Both the position numbers and the translations under genes were made by a program. Below the pieces are notes generated by a model that was not told the origin of the DNA, ran no database searches, and saw nothing but the letters and a program-made list of their open reading frames with translations. A stretch of 14,831 nucleotides of DNA. Origin: Bacteroidia bacterium. GTDB lineage: Bacteria > Bacteroidota > Bacteroidia > Bacteroidales > Paludibacteraceae. Below are positions 14,531-14,831 of this stretch, piece by piece. How positions within the stretch are numbered: position 1 is the first letter of the stretch; each line of letters begins with the position of its first letter. The DNA lies in the NCBI GenBank assembly GCA_021152555.1, contig JAGKVE010000047.1, forward strand, positions 1 to 14,831, in the 5' to 3' direction.

Positions 14531-14772
14531 TTTTAGGGCATTTTTTTTGTTTTTTTGGCGTATTTTTCACAAAAAGCGAAATATTTAACTAAAGTTTCCA
14601 TTTAGAAACGCAATTTTTAGCACTATATTACACCCTCTGTTCTGGCTGTTTCGGGTACCCTCAACAGCCAGAACAGAGGGGCCAAAAGTCCGAATAACAG
14701 AAAAAGTTAGAAAAATACAGTATAAATTAAACAGGAGACCAAGAGAAAAATTGAACTTTGACACTCCTTTAT
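14531..14772. other. gene-free AT-rich stretch
   Basis: No convincing ORF on either strand. It has several long T or A runs, the 18-bp inverted repeat at 14633-14680 and a weak small dyad (GTTTC/GAAAC near 14594). It separates the tRNA from the rightward promoter. An uncatalogued small RNA cannot be excluded. Confidence 0.6.
14633..14680. repeat. perfect 18-bp inverted repeat, function unknown
   Basis: Arms 14633-14650 and 14663-14680 are fully complementary. The 12-nt loop contains the palindrome GGGTACCC. No T-run follows on either strand, so it is not a standard intrinsic terminator. It lies in the gene-free stretch between the tRNA promoter and the outward promoter at 14773. Confidence 0.95.
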
Positions 14773-14803
14773 TTTGTTTTTCAAAATATTTTTACTAACT
14801 TTG
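14773..14803 (+). promoter_or_regulatory. Bacteroidetes-type promoter reading out of the window
   Basis: Plus strand TTTG (14773-14776), 19-nt spacer, TAACTTTG (14796-14803). Both boxes match the consensus. No start codon follows before the window ends, so the gene it serves lies to the right. Confidence 0.75.
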
Positions 14804-14831
14804 CACACAAATTGCATTTGCTGTTGGACAG

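Overview
The window looks like chromosomal DNA from the phylum Bacteroidetes (Bacteroidota), most likely order Bacteroidales. The main reason is the promoters. At least six sites fit the Bacteroidetes pattern (TTTG, 19-20 nt, TAnnTTTG), and purine-rich Shine-Dalgarno sequences are largely absent. The protein types agree: a very large isoleucyl-tRNA synthetase, an AsmA-like protein, a lipocalin-like lipoprotein and a small beta-barrel outer-membrane protein. Genus and species cannot be named from this.

Layout. (1) 1-6828, minus strand: efp (elongation factor P) has its own promoter and terminator. It is followed by a separate unit of ileS, a small lipoprotein gene and an AsmA-family gene that runs off the left edge. 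The last two overlap by ATGA. (2) 6829-6953: a compact divergent promoter region. (3) 6954-9584, plus strand: marC-like membrane protein, rpiB, a radical SAM/SPASM protein and an MBL-fold hydrolase, tightly packed and probably one operon. (4) 9581-14177, minus strand: secreted thioredoxin, CPA1-type cation/proton antiporter with a TrkA-C domain, NAD-dependent epimerase-like protein and outer-membrane beta-barrel protein, probably co-transcribed from a clear promoter before the thioredoxin gene. (5) 14178-14831: a tRNA with anticodon CAT, its promoter and terminator, a short copy of its 3' end, a perfect 18-bp inverted repeat, and a promoter facing right out of the window.

Most genes are ordinary housekeeping or envelope genes, and I see no defence system, CRISPR array or transposase. 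The unusual content is mainly repeat biology and one active-site change. ileS carries two near-identical copies of a 33-bp palindromic repeat in the same reading frame, plus two tracts of a heptanucleotide repeat (AGTCGAA). A second heptanucleotide family (ATTCTCA) fills the thioredoxin/antiporter gap and supplies the thioredoxin stop codon. IleS also has GIHH where the class I signature HxGH is expected, a swap linked to mupirocin hyper-resistance in IleRS2 enzymes. Other points are a tRNA 3'-end duplication, a large unexplained hairpin, and an extended promoter motif shared by unrelated genes.
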